From Craspedostauros australis (lineage: Eukaryota; Bacillariophyta; Bacillariophyceae; Mastogloiales; Achnanthaceae): 64,000 nt of DNA. Made by a program: the position numbers and the translations under genes. This document shows positions 1-9,233 of the stretch, one piece after another. Location: positions 186,001 to 250,000 of the forward strand of contig JAMXDE010000021.1 of NCBI GenBank assembly GCA_026770025.1, written 5' to 3'. How positions within the stretch are numbered: position 1 is the first letter of the stretch; each line of letters opens with the position of its first letter. The notes under the pieces are model-generated. The model ran no database searches. It was not told where the DNA came from and saw only the letters and a program-made list of their open reading frames with translations.

Positions 1-880
1 GCAGCAATTGCTTGGGGGTGGAGAACTTGGTCGATACCTCCACCTTGACGGGATCCTTGAGCGCCGCTCGTTGCAGCTTCTGCACCTTCGACGTCATGGT
101 CGCGGAGAAGAGGAGCGTCTTGCGGCCCTCTGACGGAATGACCTCAAGCAGCTCGTTCAGCTCCTGCTCGAAATCCAACGAAAGCATGCGGTCGGCCTCA
201 TCAAGGACGAGATACCTCAGCTTGCGCAGATTGAAGCCCTTCGTGTTGGTGAGGTGATCGAGCAACCGTCCCGGCGTGGCAACGATGATGTGCGGATTGC
301 GTCCCAACGCGATGGATTGCTGTGTCATGGGCACCCCACCCACGACGCACACGCTGGTGGCCCCGATGGTCGTGCCCAACGCATCGACGACCTTGTGGAT
401 CTGAAAGGCCAGCTCACGTGTTGGTGCCAGCATGACCGCGAACGCAGCACCGCGCACAGGATTGTTCAGCAGGTCCTGCAGGACCGGCAGGCAGAACGCC
501 GCTGTCTTGCCCGATCCTGTTTCCGCCAAACCAATGATGTCTCTGCCCTCCAGAGCTTCCGGCAGGACCTTCTCTTGGATGCGGCTGGCGAACTTCCAGC
601 CCAACGAATCGCACGCCTTGCACAGTGGCTCGCAAACGCCAAGCGTTTCGAATTTGGTCGTCGTGATGATCCCTGTGTCGTTGTCTTCTTCTGCCGCCAA
701 TTCTGCGCTCTTGCCAGAATCGTTGCTTGCATCGTTGCCATCTGCGGCGGCGGCGGCGGCCAGCTTGGTCTCCTTGTCGGCTACATCTTCTTCCACCTTT
801 CTCTCTCGAGGTTTGGATTCTGCCTTGCTCGACTTCTTGACCTTGTTGTTGCTCTTGGATTTCTTGTCGCTTGATCCCAT
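1..880 (-). CDS. DDX47: DDX47/Rrp3-type DEAD-box RNA helicase, N-terminal part (cut by window edge)
   Basis: ATP-dependent RNA helicase of the DDX47/Rrp3 group, which in other eukaryotes acts in nucleolar pre-18S rRNA processing. Reading the minus strand from the ATG at 880 gives 293 residues before the window ends. A charged Lys/Glu/Ala-rich N-tail (1-75) is followed by the Q motif (FETLGV, about 77, with IQ at 101), motif I AETGSGKT (119-126), motif Ia PTRELA (153-158), GG (181-182), motif Ib TPGR (202-205), motif II DEAD (227-230) and motif III SAT (259-261). The stretches [20 protein letters not shown] and [20 protein letters not shown] read like DDX47 rather than other DEAD families. No upstream in-frame ATG is present, so this start is favoured. 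The second RecA domain lies outside the window. Family assignment is from recalled similarity; helicase identity is certain from the motifs. Confidence 0.95.
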   Translation of the reverse strand, partial: MGSSDKKSKSNNKVKKSSKAESKPRERKVEEDVADKETKLAAAAAADGNDASNDSGKSAELAAEEDNDTGIITTTKFETLGVCEPLCKACDSLGWKFASRIQEKVLPEALEGRDIIGLAETGSGKTAAFCLPVLQDLLNNPVRGAAFAVMLAPTRELAFQIHKVVDALGTTIGATSVCVVGGVPMTQQSIALGRNPHIIVATPGRLLDHLTNTKGFNLRKLRYLVLDEADRMLSLDFEQELNELLEVIPSEGRKTLLFSATMTSKVQKLQRAALKDPVKVEVSTKFSTPKQLL

Positions 881-1556
881 GATGCCGTTCTCCGTGGAGT
901 ACTCTAGAGCATAGTGTATTGTCTCTTACCCCGGTTCTTGTAGTATTGGTCACAATGCATCTACTGCTGGTGGTGCTTGTTGTACTTGTGGAGGTTCGTT
1001 GCTAACGGTGCCATTCATCACTCGTATCAATGCGACGACGAACAGAACAGGACTGAATGGTGTTGTTGGTTGGACTTCTCTCCTTTTCATGTCCCGGTAT
1101 TTGTTTCCTTCCACGCAGTTTTGGTGGTTGTTGCTCAATTTCGCGCGCGAAGGACAGATTGACAGACCGTGTGAGGATCATTGAGTCTTGTTGATTCACA
1201 CTTGAAGCGTCACGAAGAGGAACACGTTTCCACGATGATCGTGTATGCAGACACAAGACTCCGAGAGTCCAATCCCACCAGACAGACATGGGACCAGTGA
1301 AATAGACATCCTACATGGTAAAGGTCAACAACTAACCAGCAGAAAGCGAAAGCACCATACAGCGAGATGATGCGGGAGCTAACGAGCCGATGGGGAAGCT
1401 AACGAGATGATGGGGAAGCTAATGAGATGATGAACCAGATGTGAGCCCCCTCCGTCAACTTCACATAAAAACGAAAAGAGAACAACCAGAAAGGTCCACA
1501 GCAAACTCACACAACTACCAATCGGAACAACAATAATCAATCGCGAGAAGGAAACA
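881..1556. other. Intergenic region between divergent genes
   Basis: No convincing gene. It must hold the promoters of the helicase (minus) and the sterol desaturase-like gene (plus). The last ~60 bases before 1557 are C/A-rich and T-poor on the plus strand, as in other leaders here. A 20-bp repeat lies at 1361-1440. Confidence 0.6.
1361..1440. repeat. 20-bp tandem repeat, about four units
   Basis: Units 1361-1380, 1381-1400, 1401-1420 and 1421-1440 share the core AACGAGATGATGGGGAAGCT with a few changes each; the last unit keeps only its first half. It lies about 120 bp upstream of the 1557 start codon. No function is evident. Confidence 0.7.
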
Positions 1557-2345
1557 ATGAACAAACTCATCCAGGACATTTCAGATGTGGCTGCACAGGC
1601 AGTTAGCGATCATGGCAAGGATGCTGCCCGGCTTCTCACTGGCACGATCATTCTTACAATTGCGATGGAGGTGTGGTGCATCGACACCGTGAAGGGGCTC
1701 CTATCTCAGCCCAAGGGGAAAGACTTGTACATGAAGGGAATTGCAGCCAACATCCTGTACCTCGTCATTCTGGGTGTTCCAGGCTTCATCATCTCTTGCA
1801 TGATTGCGATCGATGAACATGCCCTGGACATTCATCGGCAGATACTCAGCGTTGCTTGCTTCCTCTTTGGGCACGGAGCGCAGTACTACGTCATCCACAA
1901 GGCGTTCCACGAATACCCCGCGCTGTACAAATACCACAAGTTCCACCATCAGTTCAACGTCTACGCCCCGCCAAGCGCAGCCAACGCTGTGTCGTTCACA
2001 GAATACTCTATGGCGTACGTCACACCATTCATCATCACGACACTTATCTTCCCACTGGATAAACTGTCGCTCACCATCGGAGCGGGGATCCTGTCCACAG
2101 GCAATATCCTTGTTCACACACCAAAGCTCGAAGCTTGGGCGCAGCGCGTGTTGCCGGAATGGTGGGTCACCACACACGACCATCTGGAGCACCACCGCAA
2201 GCAGCAGTGTCATTACGCATCGCCGACACTTGATTTCGACTACATCGTGGAGGTTGCGAACAATGCACTCAGCACGCTCAACGCAGGTTCAAAATCCGAT
2301 TTGAACTTGGAAGCCACATCCACTGTGTCCCATATCGATAAATGA
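1557..2345 (+). CDS. Sterol desaturase / fatty acid hydroxylase family membrane protein
   Basis: Integral-membrane non-haem di-iron oxidase, 262 aa. The histidine clusters of the family are visible: H114-xxx-H118, H127-xx-H130-H131 and H209-xx-H212-H213, with a further His at 187. Hydrophobic segments lie around residues 28-42, 62-84, 95-112 and 152-182, consistent with ER membrane insertion and a cytosolic di-iron site. The family includes C-4 and C-5 sterol oxidases, fatty acid 2-hydroxylases and algal carotenoid or alkane-related oxidases; substrate cannot be assigned here. The ATG follows a C/A-rich leader (GGAAACAATGAAC), supporting this start. The C-terminal ~35 residues are polar and probably cytosolic. 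It stands alone, divergent from the helicase. Confidence 0.85.
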   Translation: MNKLIQDISDVAAQAVSDHGKDAARLLTGTIILTIAMEVWCIDTVKGLLSQPKGKDLYMKGIAANILYLVILGVPGFIISCMIAIDEHALDIHRQILSVACFLFGHGAQYYVIHKAFHEYPALYKYHKFHHQFNVYAPPSAANAVSFTEYSMAYVTPFIITTLIFPLDKLSLTIGAGILSTGNILVHTPKLEAWAQRVLPEWWVTTHDHLEHHRKQQCHYASPTLDFDYIVEVANNALSTLNAGSKSDLNLEATSTVSHIDK

Positions 2346-2611
2346 CGAAAGATATCAGTTTTGTGCTTGAACGATACAGGAGGGCATTGCGACGACTCGG
2401 AACAGACCTCTGCACACAAATCACTGAACACTCAAAGAGATTCGGCATTCCATTGGATGATATTATAGAATAATAAACATAGACATACAAACGTTACAGG
2501 AAATATGCAGTAGGATGAGTCAAAGGATGCTTTCGTTTTCTGTGTGTGGTTTGTTCTTGGTCTTGGTCTTGGGACTCTACGACTACTCCAACGTTTGTTT
2601 CCTCCCATTCG

Positions 2612-2682
2612 TCTCTCTCTCCAGTGTCTTTTGGCTTGGGTGGAGGCCAAATTTTTTGGTAACCATTGGTAACAATTGGTAA
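2612..2682 (+). repeat. Left arm of a divergent inverted repeat pair
   Basis: Contains CTCTCTCTCCAGTGTCTTTT, TGGCT, then TTTTTTGGTAACCATTGG and two more GGTAAC copies. The reverse complement of 4409-4469 matches it imperfectly in the same order. The pair could be degraded termini of a non-autonomous DNA transposon spanning about 1.86 kb. Confidence 0.4.
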
Positions 2683-2951
2683 CTAGTCGTACGAGTCAGT
2701 TTCGCTGTAGACGATGGTACAAGCTGTACGTCAGTCCCACGCGAAGTTGCCCCAAAAACACCTTTTCTGCCACAAACCTCATCGGCAAGTCCATGCCGCT
2801 CCATTCGTTTGAGCTCTCCTTTCGTGAGCACTTTCATGTGTGGCTTTTAATCGCACCCTCCAACTTTGGTGGCGATTGGTTGGGGAGTTGTCGAGATCTG
2901 CTCGTTTCTTTGGAGCAGGCACTCGTTGTTCCCATTCACGAATGCCAATCA

Positions 2952-3007
2952 CCACGATATATCGTGGCGAATTTCTGTGTACCCCACCGCATGTTAACAC
3001 GCGGTGG
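2952..3007. repeat. Two short palindromes
   Basis: CCACGATATATCGTGG (2952-2967) is a perfect 16-bp palindrome. CCACCGC at 2984-2990 pairs with GCGGTGG at 3001-3007 around a TGTTAACA core, a near-perfect 24-bp palindrome. Both are extrudable; no function is evident. Confidence 0.6.
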
Positions 3008-4408
3008 AAATGATCACAAAACAATGTGATACCAACCGATGTGTTCCTCACATGCTATGATCAGTTCCTTACATCCTGATATCATCCATTGTGGCTTCGT
3101 TCATCGTATTGCATTGTAGTTGATGATATGGTTGATACTTTCTGCAATAGCATTTCAGTTCTGCTCTAGAATACCGTATGCCAGCAACCTTCTTGGCAAC
3201 AGCAACTTGGATGCATGCATATCATTGCATCCATCCTGCTTGGGGGAGAAATGATCCCTTGATTACCAGCAGCACACAAGAGCAGTCCAGAATGGATCAG
3301 AGTAGAGCGTTTCACACCGAGGAGTCCAATCTCGCCATGCTCTGACCACTCTTCTTTGGATCTTCCGCATCGCTGAGCATGTGCAACTGCGCCGCGCAAA
3401 ATTTCCACGCAATATGCGTGCATTTTAGCACGTATCGCGTGCGCAATGTAGAGGCCAGCAGTCGATTGGCCTTAGCGGCGCTGAAGATCAGTAGAGAACA
3501 TCAGGCTTCCTCCATACGACTAGAACGGTTCGAACACGGTTTGATAAAGCACGAACAGTGACTGCGTCAACGAATTCACCCATGGCATGAACGTGAGATA
3601 AGTGGCAAGTCTTTGCGAGGGTGTAGCAACCAATGTCAATGGAGGCAGTTGTGGCACGTGATCAGGAAGCGGTGTTTCCTCGCAAGGATAGTACGCGATA
3701 AAGCGACGAACAGAACTTGCAGTTGGTATATCTTTGGAGGAAGTGAGGTTCGAAGACCAATACTACACGGGCAGGCGCAGGAGAGAATATTGCGTCTATT
3801 GAAAGCAACGGCACGATGATCCGACGTCAGGGCAACGCACAACCTTGTATCAAGTAGAGAGACTCAGGTGAGCAACACAGTCCGAATCTACAACACGTTA
3901 AAACGCACGATAATTTTTGGCGCCAACTTTTGTGCGTTCACGGATCGATGATCATGGCTGTCACGAGCATTAGTGACTAACTTTAAACACCCAAAGCAAC
4001 ACACAAAGGCATCCTGCACTGCTGACCAGAACACCACCCGAAGCAGAATGAAGCGACGAATACAACCATGCCATTCACTTGAGCAATAGACGAAACAGAA
4101 TTGGATGCGGGTCTTTGGAAGGCCGTCGGCCAAGATTGGACCAAGAAGCAATAAATTATTGTACCAGAATGTCGTAGACTCTACGCAGTCACCAACGAAA
4201 AAATTCCGAAACCACGTCCGTGCGTCGTCCGTATGAAAAAGGTCGATAAAGAGTTAAAACAGGCATCGAGATGAACAGGAAGCGGAGACCGTTTGCCGAC
4301 AATGAACACATCAACAGAGAGCTCTCACTCTCTACTTTCTAATGATGTCAAGATGTCAGGCAACGGCCATCACCTCATCGAATGGCAGCTTGTGCCGTCG
4401 GCGATATG

Positions 4409-4469
4409 CCAATGGTTACCAATAATTACCAAAAAACCGGAAATTAGCCACGAGACACTAGAGAGAGTG
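4409..4469 (-). repeat. Right arm of the divergent inverted repeat pair
   Basis: On the minus strand it reads CTCTCTCTAGTGTCTCGTGG, CT, a short spacer, then TTTTTTGGTAATTATTGG and TAACCATTGG, which parallels the left arm at 2612-2682. Identity is moderate and there are small gaps. Confidence 0.4.
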
Positions 4470-4801
4470 GTCTGGAGAGTTTGAATTATTTCCTCGTCCA
4501 CGCCAAACAGTTGTGGTCTCGCAGTTGAGGACAAATACCAACGTACTTATCATACGATCTATGGTACTTGGACGCATGGTAACTGTCATGACAAGCGGGA
4601 AGATCTGGATTCTTGATTGGAATCTGCAAACGCGAGGCTCCCCCAAATCCCGCGAGCTCTCGAGAGACGGTCGAATAGATCCCCCACGCTGCGGCATATC
4701 ATATCACAACTCCACCCCATTGGCAAACATCATAAAACTGACACAAAATTCTGTTGTACGGTCCAGTATTCGATCTTATGTTTCGGTATTACTGCGTGAG
4801 T

Positions 4802-5507
4802 TTACTCCTCGGGGATCTCGATCTCACCATCGTCGATGGCGGATTGGATGTCACGTGGGGATTCTCCGTTGACGGTGCATCCGATGGAGTTGCAGGTTCC
4901 CAAGATCTCCTTGACGGTTCCGGACAACTTGCGGGCCATAGATCGCTCGCGCATTTCCTTGGCGATGTCGATGACGGCATCGAGGGTGAGGTTTCCTTCG
5001 TGCTTGACGTTCTTCACCTTCTTGCGGTCACGGACTGGCTCGTTGAGAGCCTTCATGACCAAGGAGGACGAGGATGGGATCATGCTGACAGTGGCCTGAC
5101 GGTTGACGACCGTGAGCTTGACAGTGACGTTGAGACCCTTCCAGTCCATGGTGGCCTTTTGGATGTCCTCTCCAACCTTCTTTGGAGAGAGACCAAGAGG
5201 ACCGATCTTTGGCGCAAGGGAGGAGGCCGAACCGACCTCACCTCCCACGGTGCGCATGATCACTGCATGATGAAGCGTTCATGATCGTCGCAGGCAGCAG
5301 GTGCGTGTGCATCGGAGAAGGGAAGAAGAGTGGTGCGTGAGTTTGCATTTTTCCTTCATTTCATTTTGCACGCGCAACACGGAGGACGGCGCATCTGCGC
5401 TCACAATGCGTTGAACGATCACCTCCATCTCCAGCTCCGTCGGCACCACCATCACAGCTTGCTTGTCACATACCGATCTTGACATCATCACTTGGTGGAG
5501 GGCCCAT
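4802..5507 (-). CDS. RPL12: Ribosomal protein uL11 (60S L12), two exons
   Basis: Cytosolic large-subunit stalk-base protein that binds 28S rRNA at the GTPase-associated centre. Exon 1 is 5507-5474 ([11 protein letters not shown] plus one base), the intron is 5473-5263 (211 bp, starts GTATGTG, ends CATGCAG) and exon 2 is 5262-4802, giving 164 aa against 165 in typical eukaryotic L12. Family landmarks are [55 protein letters not shown] and SIGC. The GTG/ATG inside exon 2 at 5263 would lose the conserved first ~12 residues, so the spliced start is preferred. The intron early in the ORF is typical of ribosomal protein genes in compact eukaryotes. The splice junction is inferred from reading frame and consensus, not from transcripts. 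Confidence 0.95.
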
Positions 5508-6154
5508 GGTGTTTAAAGACGATGACAGTAACTTGCTGACTACGACAACCCTTGAGGAACTTTAGCTTGTTGCTGATTTATGTTTTTCGCCGTCATCCAC
5601 TGTTGCTGCAGTTTTGGTGGTTGTTGGCTTTCGTGGGATGCCTTTGTTGATGGTGGTTGTCGCTGTTGTTGGTTTTCTTGTTGGATGCACATTACCTGTT
5701 ACTACACAGCACACACGTGACTGAAAATGCGTGACTCGTAGTCACTAGACTGTATCTAGAGAGTAGAGTGCTGTCGCTCCCGAGAGAGAGAGAATCTCGA
5801 TTGTGATGTACGTACCGGCATGTATAGTACAGTACATACGACTATGGTACACACGCACAATGGAAGGCTGATCGATTTTCACAAAGTCGATTAAATCAAT
5901 CTGTGGTGGAGTGTGCAGACTAGGAGCAGCCCGAGAAACTGCATTCCGACGCTGCGTAGCATACACCAGAGAGAGTGAATGACGAATTGAGCAGCACAGC
6001 ACACGTGCGGTGCATTTGTCCTTGTAGATCATGGTTGATGATGTCGCTGTTGCTTGGGCGCTTCCTTTCACATTCGCGATCGGGAATCCACATAGGAAAA
6101 GTGACAGGGACTCTGCAGAGCTGACGGTGCATCGGCCTCCATCCTATCGTCTCT
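5508..6154. other. Intergenic: RPL12 upstream region and 3' region of the oxygenase gene
   Basis: No gene seen. The part next to 5507 should hold the RPL12 promoter and leader. Several GTTGTTG runs at 5575-5690 are the plus-strand view of a C/A-rich minus-strand leader. Confidence 0.55.
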
Positions 6155-8185
6155 TTATTCGTCTTCGCCTTCCCCTTCGTCTATATCTTCATTCTCGTCT
6201 CTGTCCTCCATGAGGCTATCAAAGAAGCACTGGGGAGCATCCTTGACGAAGAATCGGTGATCGATGCCATGCGGGATGAGCATGGCCTTGTCTTCATCTT
6301 CTTTGGAGACTGATGACTTGACCTCCTCCCATGCTGGCGTGATCAAAGGCATGGGCACAGAATCGAGCTTGGCTAGTGCGGATGCCGTGTGCTTGGTGAT
6401 TGATGCGTCGCTGGCATATCCAGACTGGAGCTGCTGCACCCATGTGTGCTCCTGCGATGCCGGTGGCAACGGACCACACGGTCCATACAGACGTCGGTTC
6501 GTCATCTTCTCCGGCACATTGCGGGTCCAGAATCCAACCAAGACCGTGAGGCGATGATTGACTTTCTGGTTGGATGATTTGGCTTCAGCCGAGGAAAGCG
6601 CCGCGTGCCACTGTTTTAGCAGGTCTGCCGACTTCGTCGATTGATCTTCCTGCGTTGATTTCTGGGCATCGGCTTTGCCTGGACACGGAAGGACCCCGTG
6701 CAGCAAGTTGCCAGGGAACATCATGAATGTGTTGTCGTGCGGCGTTGATTTCCAGCAGCAGTGCGACGCCTCTTCCGATTGAGGGGGTTGATCGAACACG
6801 ATCGTCGCACCTGCCTCGCTCTCATCGTTGCCGCCCGTCAGATACAGCACGGAGGAGATGACGGGATGCGTCACCTTGCCTTCCTTCGCCAGCATGGATT
6901 CATCTGTGTCGAAGTGCAGGTTGTGTCCGAGATTAGCCTGGATGGGACGCGTGTGCGCCCACCATTCAAACCCGCAGATCGTCTCATCCGACTTTGAGGC
7001 GGACAGCACTTCTTTCGCGCGCGGTAGCAAGTGCCGTATGATGACATCTTCCATGAGGTCTGTTGGTTGCTGGCCATCACCGTTGATGTCTCCAAAAAAC
7101 GAGTAGTACCCTCTGTTGGAGTAATCACTTTCCTTCCAGAATGCGGCGTCGGGGGCGAAGACCTTGAGCAGATTTTGGTAGACGTCTTTTGGCAAGAACC
7201 CGTCCTGTGGTCGGAATGCCAGCGGTTCGAAGAGTGCATGTTGAGACTTGACCTGCGTCGGCGTCCCTGCCATTTGCCATACGTTGGGGTGTATGCGATG
7301 CGTCAGAGCGAAGTGCTGCAGATGCTGCATGGCCTTGTCGTGATCACCTGCTGTGGACAAAAGCATCGCCAACATGAACCGTGACGTTGCTTCCACCATG
7401 GAATACGAGTAGTATCCTTCATCTTCGCCTTCGTCTTCCTCGTCCTTCAGTTCTTCCTCTTGCTTGTCCTGCCCACTGTCTTCGTCGTTGTCATCGTTGT
7501 CGTCGTTGTCATCGTCGTCATCACCGATGAATTCGACGCCCAACACCTGATGCAGGATGAGCAATTCGATCCATTCCTTGACAAGCGCATCGACATCTTC
7601 GTCCTCCAGCATCTTCAAGGCCAGAGGACGAAGGCCTTGGGATGCGGACACCGCCTTTTCGTACCACTGCCGGATCGCCGCGGGCGACAGATGCTTCGAC
7701 ATGCGCCCGAAGTTGGCGCCCATGGACCATGCCCCCGCGTTGTGCGGATAATACTTGAGCGCCATCGACACGTGATGCCAGGGCTGCTTGTTTGTTTCCG
7801 CGATGGCATCTTCGCCGCCTTCCAACATCGCTTGATGCTGCAGGTACTCCGAGATGGCCGCATCTGCCAAATGATAATGCGCGACGCTGATGAGGATCGG
7901 GAGCATGGTGATCACGCTCAACGCAGAACCGGCGGATTCGAAGAGATTGCTGACATGCGGCTGGATGTGATCTGATGTGATCTCCAAGAGCTCCCGCAGT
8001 TCGTCGTGATCGCCTTCGTCGTTGTTGCCGCAGGAGTCCAGATAGTTGCGATAGTGCTGCCAGGCAGCGCCAGCGAGTTCGTTGGCGTCAGCAGTCTTTT
8101 GCTTCTTGCTGGTGCTGTTGTTGCTGCCATCGTTGCCGCCGGCACTGCTGCTATCAGGATCGCACTTCCTCGATGGCTTTGTCAT
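6155..8185 (-). CDS. 2-oxoglutarate/Fe(II) oxygenase-like protein with acidic insert
   Basis: Predicted 676 aa from the ATG at 8185; the frame is open to 8320, but the extra 45 residues are His/Thr/Arg-rich and look like leader. The C-terminal half shows a double-stranded beta-helix signature: HFDTDES (His and Asp iron ligands, about residue 421), VISSVLYLTGG, then MMFPGNLLHGVLP (distal His, about 494) and RLTVLVGFWTRN (Arg for 2-oxoglutarate, about 551). This order fits prolyl hydroxylase-like 2OG oxygenases. The N-terminal half is helical with possible TPR-like pairs (SRFMLAMLLSTAGDHDKAMQ), split by a 40-residue Asp/Glu tract (about 230-270). A second acidic tail ends the protein. No signal peptide is seen, so it is probably cytosolic or nuclear. 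Substrate unknown. Confidence 0.7.
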   Translation of the reverse strand: MTKPSRKCDPDSSSAGGNDGSNNSTSKKQKTADANELAGAAWQHYRNYLDSCGNNDEGDHDELRELLEITSDHIQPHVSNLFESAGSALSVITMLPILISVAHYHLADAAISEYLQHQAMLEGGEDAIAETNKQPWHHVSMALKYYPHNAGAWSMGANFGRMSKHLSPAAIRQWYEKAVSASQGLRPLALKMLEDEDVDALVKEWIELLILHQVLGVEFIGDDDDDNDDNDDNDEDSGQDKQEEELKDEEDEGEDEGYYSYSMVEATSRFMLAMLLSTAGDHDKAMQHLQHFALTHRIHPNVWQMAGTPTQVKSQHALFEPLAFRPQDGFLPKDVYQNLLKVFAPDAAFWKESDYSNRGYYSFFGDINGDGQQPTDLMEDVIIRHLLPRAKEVLSASKSDETICGFEWWAHTRPIQANLGHNLHFDTDESMLAKEGKVTHPVISSVLYLTGGNDESEAGATIVFDQPPQSEEASHCCWKSTPHDNTFMMFPGNLLHGVLPCPGKADAQKSTQEDQSTKSADLLKQWHAALSSAEAKSSNQKVNHRLTVLVGFWTRNVPEKMTNRRLYGPCGPLPPASQEHTWVQQLQSGYASDASITKHTASALAKLDSVPMPLITPAWEEVKSSVSKEDEDKAMLIPHGIDHRFFVKDAPQCFFDSLMEDRDENEDIDEGEGEDE

Positions 8186-9233
8186 GTTGGTTCGGTCAAT
8201 TGCAATGCGATTCAATTCCGCTTGATGGTGAGATCGTGTGGTCGTGTGGTCGTCTCGTTGTTGATGTTGGGTGGAGCAGATGCATGTGCGAATGCTTCTG
8301 TGTGCTTTGCATACCTCCACCTCTCTCTCTCGAGTCGCAGAGTCTTGCTATGTCTTCCCACTTGCCAGTGTAGGTACTTATTCTATGATTGTTGCAGCCC
8401 ATGCCTCTGTTGGATAGTCGTACGAGTGCCGTGGACTGCGCGATGCTTCATCGGTTTGGGAAGCTGCAACGTCAGGTGATCGGTTTGTGTCTTTCTCTTT
8501 CTCTGCGGTCGTATCTTTTTGGTTGGTCCTGGTTGGTGGTGATGTTGGCGATGATCGTGATGTCATGAATTTGGTATCTTTCTCACTCCGCAGAGAGCCG
8601 CGCTCACGCGTGCTGTTGAGATTTGTCGCATGCGGCCTGCCTCGTGCGTGTGTTTGGAGTCGCGGCTGCTGACGGTTAACGGATTCAACCGATGCGAGTG
8701 GGAAGAAAGCGGGCAGGCGCAGAGTTGCGACATTCTTTGCGTTCCCAGTCGTGTAATTGTTGTGCGGTGAAAACAGCAATGATCTCTTGAGACGGCCAGT
8801 AGGACACGAACGGAATTTGAATGTTGGATGGCGCCACAAGAGAGACAACGAGCGGACCTTTTCGAAAGGACGCCCTTTCGCACGAGCAAACACACGGAGG
8901 GAACAGACGCACTCAGCACAGAAGACAGGAAGGCCAACGCGGGCGAGAGCGACAGCTCATCCTCCACAAGAGGCGGCTCCAACCCAGCGCATTTTATTGC
9001 TCCATCATTGTTGCGACCATCATTGCGACCATCATCGCTGTTGGTGCCATCACTATCTGCTCGCTCGTCGGCATTGCGTTGTTGCGGTTGCACTCCGGAG
9101 GCGACAAGCAACAGGCAAAGTCTCATTCATCTGAATTGAATGTCCATGCTCGCAGCTCGTGCAAGTACGAGTACGAGTACGACTGAGCCGACGTTGACGT
9201 TGACGTTGACGGCAGCAACGAAACGAGCACACA
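8186..9233. other. Intergenic region between divergent genes
   Basis: Should hold promoters for the oxygenase gene (minus) and the long disordered-protein gene (plus). Short ORFs on both strands overlap each other and look random. A GTACGAGTACGAGTACGA run (about 9163-9181) and a GTTGACGTTGACGTTGACG run (about 9193-9211) sit just upstream of 9234. Confidence 0.5.

Larger units (their letters stand above)
2346..4801. other. 2.4-kb gene-poor region with an inverted repeat pair and palindromes
   Basis: Both flanking genes end here. Only short, unconvincing ORFs occur on either strand. The stretch holds a divergent inverted repeat (2612-2682 and 4409-4469) and small palindromes near 2952-3007. 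No coding pattern is seen between the arms. Confidence 0.6.

Noticed and set aside
3521-3545. GGTTCGAAC as a tRNA T-loop
   Set aside because: No cloverleaf, A/B box spacing or acceptor stem could be built around it.
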